Notes under the pieces: generated by a model
Databases searched by the model: none
What the model was told of the DNA's origin: nothing
The model's input: the letters and a program-made list of their open reading frames with translations, nothing else
Source of the DNA: Nostoc sp. 'Lobaria pulmonaria (5183) cyanobiont'
Lineage (GTDB): Bacteria > Cyanobacteriota > Cyanobacteriia > Cyanobacteriales > Nostocaceae
Direction: 5' to 3'
Assembly: GCF_002949795.1 (NCBI RefSeq)
Contig: NZ_CP026692.1
Span: 1,423,501-1,487,500, forward strand
DNA: 64,000 nt
In this document: in pieces, positions 62,301-64,000 of the stretch
Layout of the letters: each line of letters starts with the position of its first letter
Position numbering within the stretch: position 1 is the first letter of the stretch
Translations under genes and position numbers: made by a program

Positions 62301-63987
62301 GTAATGAAAGAATGATTTTTACATAAGAAATGTTTAAACATTCGCTAAAAAATTTATAGAATTCTATTCTTTGTGTAGAAGGATTACTAACAAAGAAAAA
62401 TTCTTCAAACTGATCTAATATGATAACTATCGTATAATTGCGCTCACATGCTAACCGGATTCTTTCTAGTATTATGGTGGGTGTAGAGTCAATATTAACC
62501 GATATTCCCGTGTATGCTAGCGCTTGGTTGATACTGCTGCTCAAGATTGTTATCCAATCAGTATAAACAGATAAAACAATCGGTATAGGAATGCGTTCAC
62601 CGATAACTTTTCCCTTGAGTGCTGGCACTAAACCAGCTTTGATAATTGAACTTTTACCTACACCAGATGGTCCATAAATAACTGTGAGTTTGTAGTCAGC
62701 GCGGGCAATTCTTTCAATTAAGCGATTGAGATCTTGTTGCCGTCCAGAAGCAGATATTTCTTGAGCAATTTCTTCAGGAATAAACGGTATTTTGTGAGGT
62801 TCTAGTACTGGGTTAATTCTAGGGCGTTGTGGCTGTAATTGACTTGCTCCGATAAAGGCACGAAAGCCATACTGATGTTCTATTTTAATTTTTTCTTGCT
62901 TCAGCTTAAAGGCTTCTGTATAGTTATGACACTCAAAAAAGTAAAGCGATCGCAGTTCCTCTAAAATCTCTAAGTAAAGTAATGGCTGATGTTGTAGCTC
63001 ACAAACTACCCTCGCCCATTCCAAGTTATTGATAGCTTCCTCGCACTCACTCAAATGCCGTTGTGTGCGTGCTAGCAACAGAAGATACCAACTTTCTTGT
63101 CGTCGTCTTTGCAAAGCATCTCGCAGAGAAACTTGTGTTACTTCTTCGGAGATAGAAAGCGCTGTATTTGCTAATTCATGAGCCAGTACCCAATTCGATT
63201 CTGAAGCCGCCACATTTGCCAAAAAACCATAATTTTGAGCAACTTGTGCGGGAGTTCCATAAGTTTTATGTAAGTGTAATGACTTTTGAGCTAATTCTTT
63301 TAAGTCATCCCAGGCTTGTAGACGTTGCAGCATTTCACAAGCAGGCAAAATGAATTTAGCAACTAAGTCTTCTCTTTGTACCTCCTCCAATAGCTCCAAG
63401 CATTGTTTAAACCACGACAGAGCATGTTCGCAATAGCTACTAGTATTCTGGTATAAGTCTGCCATTCGGTGATAACAAAGCCCCAAGTGGAATAGTACTA
63501 TTGCTTGCTTGAGTAAAGATGAGGGGGGCATAGGTTGAGGGGATGAGAGGGGCAAAGAAGAATTACTCTCCCACTCTGCTACTCTGCTTGCTTCCTGCTG
63601 CCATAATGCTAGGCTTCTTTGATAATTGGCTAAAGCACCATTAATTTGATCGTTGGCGTATTTATCTCGCCCCAACACAAATTCTAAACTAGCTTCTAAT
63701 CCTGGTGTTAATTTAACGCCATACAGGCGCAGCAAATCATTACGGGCTGATTCTATTTCGTGGCGGTGTTGGGATTTGGGATCTAAATCTAAGAAGGCAT
63801 TAGATAAAAACGTTTCAGCACCTGCTTCTAAAACTTTGGCAAATAGAGATTCTTCCTCTTGAGAGATCAAAGCAATTAAATCTGCTTTGGCCATTTCAAA
63901 TTTAATAGTGGTTGCAGCCCAGCTTTTGAAATCAGGCGCTAATCTTGAAAGCAATGATGCCACATCATCTTGTAGCCACAATACCAC
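59326..63987 (-). CDS. STAND ATPase with TPR-like N terminus and 14 WD40 repeats (5' end may lie outside)
   Basis: At least 1553 residues. The N-terminal 380 residues are helical and TPR-like (LFHLGLCYHRMADLYQN). A STAND/NACHT-type NTPase follows: Walker A VIYGPSGVGKSSIIKAGLVP near 440, Walker B TIVIILDQFEEFFFV near 524. A transmembrane helix (GAILAIMGGTIAALWW) lies near 835, then 14 WD40 repeats, each 'GH..V..V.FSPDG..LASAS.D.TVKLW', from about 930 to 1525, enough for two seven-bladed propellers. STAND proteins couple sensing by repeats to ATP-driven oligomerisation. Residues about 129-154 are low-complexity repeat-derived. The frame is open to the right edge, so the true start may be outside; GTG at 63987 is only a candidate. 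Confidence 0.9.
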   Translation of the reverse strand: MVLWLQDDVASLLSRLAPDFKSWAATTIKFEMAKADLIALISQEEESLFAKVLEAGAETFLSNAFLDLDPKSQHRHEIESARNDLLRLYGVKLTPGLEASLEFVLGRDKYANDQINGALANYQRSLALWQQEASRVAEWESNSSLPLSSPQPMPPSSLLKQAIVLFHLGLCYHRMADLYQNTSSYCEHALSWFKQCLELLEEVQREDLVAKFILPACEMLQRLQAWDDLKELAQKSLHLHKTYGTPAQVAQNYGFLANVAASESNWVLAHELANTALSISEEVTQVSLRDALQRRRQESWYLLLLARTQRHLSECEEAINNLEWARVVCELQHQPLLYLEILEELRSLYFFECHNYTEAFKLKQEKIKIEHQYGFRAFIGASQLQPQRPRINPVLEPHKIPFIPEEIAQEISASGRQQDLNRLIERIARADYKLTVIYGPSGVGKSSIIKAGLVPALKGKVIGERIPIPIVLSVYTDWITILSSSINQALAYTGISVNIDSTPTIILERIRLACERNYTIVIILDQFEEFFFVSNPSTQRIEFYKFFSECLNISYVKIILSLREDYLHHLLEFERLSQKNSTGLYDLGVINKNILDKDIRYYLGKFSSQDAKAIIHSLTQRSHYELSEELINRLVQDLTGELDEVHPIELQIVGAQLQIENITTLAEYKLCGGSAKLVERWLGEVIKDCGQENEELSWKLLFELTDEKGTRPLKTKADLAAALVNNYDIDTISSFDKVGELILEILVGSGLVLRVREELGDRYQLVHDYLVEPIRQKNNYGMLAELEKIKFEKTRAEAAQQLSQKQLNLVLQRRLREARIAGAILAIMGGTIAALWWQADLQKRAAVRQTLRAERSETNLKISGIAAASEALFASNKEFDALLEGLRAWRGLKQAEIVQPDTRMRVVTALQQAVYGVTEVNRLEGHTDVVWGVTFSPDGQLLASGSLDRTVKLWRPDGTLLQTLKGHTDAVTCVSFSPDGQTLASASLDKTVQIWHKNPVTGEFDPKPYKTLKGYGDSVDSVNFSPDGELLATASKDTTVKLWRKDGSLVKILKGHRGWVNWVNFSPDGQFIASASDDKTVKIWRRNGNLVTSLQGHQQAVMIAVFSPDGKFLASAGLDKTVKLWQRESNSTKDGFDFRPYKTLRQHSKTVWSLSFSSDSKKLASAGDDKTINLWSTTGTLLKTFKGHSDYVVSLAFSPNNKLLASGSYDKSVKLWSLDAPRPSILQGHRKRVLSIAWSPDGRMLASGSRDRTVKLWQRYTSSGEVKTRLYKTLVGHTNEVTSVSFDPKGEMLASGSFDKTVKLWRLDGTLIMTLHGHSNSVMSVNFSPDGQFLASASKDKTVKLWNREGKLLKTLVGHQDSVNSVNFSHNSQVLASASDDQTVKLWQQDGTLLKTFSPHDSRVTGVSFSPTDELLASASWDNTVKLWRRDGTLLKTLLKGYSDSVNAVTFSPNGELLAAASWDSTVKLWSPEGKLIKSLNGHRAGVLSVSFSPDGQTLASASDDNTVILWNLHLDDLLVRGCDWVGDYLKHNHNLEERDRLLCDGINRTNPF

Positions 63988-64000
63988 TGGAAATGGAAAA

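Noticed and set aside
1-64000. tRNA, rRNA, CRISPR array, complete IS or prophage
   Set aside because: No cloverleaf with a GTTCRANNC-type arm, no rRNA sequence, no regularly spaced repeats, and no transposase or phage gene was seen by eye. Short tRNAs could still be missed without a covariance search.

Overview
The window comes from a filamentous, probably heterocystous (Nostoc-like) cyanobacterium. The evidence is the abundant HIP1 octamer GCGATCGC, cyanobacteria- or plastid-specific genes (psbO, ndhS, thf1/psb29, ycf51, a CpcT/CpeT lyase, sigF, HAS-barrel and DUF3143 proteins), heptanucleotide short tandem repeats, and remnants of xisH/xisI, a family typical of heterocyst formers. By eye I found no rRNA, tRNA, CRISPR array or complete insertion sequence. 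The window is mostly chromosomal housekeeping DNA, with many decayed genes and small repeats between the intact ones.

Layout. 1-4.8 kb: an MMADHC (cblD)-like gene, a glycosyltransferase stopped by an in-frame TAA, a MITE-like element, DUF3143 and membrane J-domain genes, then a broken DUF3800 gene and a restriction-system fragment. 4.8-8.0 kb: dnaJ and dnaK on the minus strand. 8.4-16.1 kb: M28 peptidase, bestrophin, VOC, LRAT, SIMPL, ComFB-like and renalase-like genes, with a duplicated candidate small-RNA locus at 11.1-11.55 kb. 16.2-18.4 kb: YaaW-family and O-antigen-ligase-like genes, overlapping. 18.7-19.7 kb: a second gene with an in-frame TAA, and a DUF6888/DUF6887 pair. 19.8-29.1 kb: ycf51, a GMC oxidoreductase between inverted 20-mers, an alcohol dehydrogenase-aminotransferase pair and PEP synthase. 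29.1-31.4 kb: a collapsed xisH-xisI, a PMT-family mannosyltransferase carrying ten tandem heptamers, and a histidine kinase tail. 31.4-45.2 kb: trmB, exbB/exbD, thf1, CpcT-like, STAS, hemF, mrp, rodA, ndhS, HAS-barrel and a Na+/H+ antiporter-USP fusion. 45.6-48.1 kb: a UDP-glucuronate decarboxylase and UDP-glucose dehydrogenase pair, which together make UDP-xylose. 48.4-59.2 kb: DUF2993, an EcsC/TerB-like protein, cinA, glyA, a PilP-like lipoprotein, sigF and psbO. 59.3-64 kb: a giant STAND ATPase with 14 WD40 repeats that probably continues past the right edge.

How it fits together. Clear functional groups are the DnaK/DnaJ chaperones, the UDP-sugar pair, the ExbB/ExbD proton channel, photosynthesis upkeep (psbO, thf1, CpcT-like, hemF, ndhS) and envelope functions (rodA, O-antigen ligase, PMT). 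The most distinctive features are genome-plasticity signals. Low-complexity GGGGA/GGCAG-type repeats sit in frame inside four proteins. A heptamer tract could switch the PMT gene on and off. Two genes carry TAA in the same 10-nt context. Two paralogous terminator-ended units look like an undescribed small-RNA pair.
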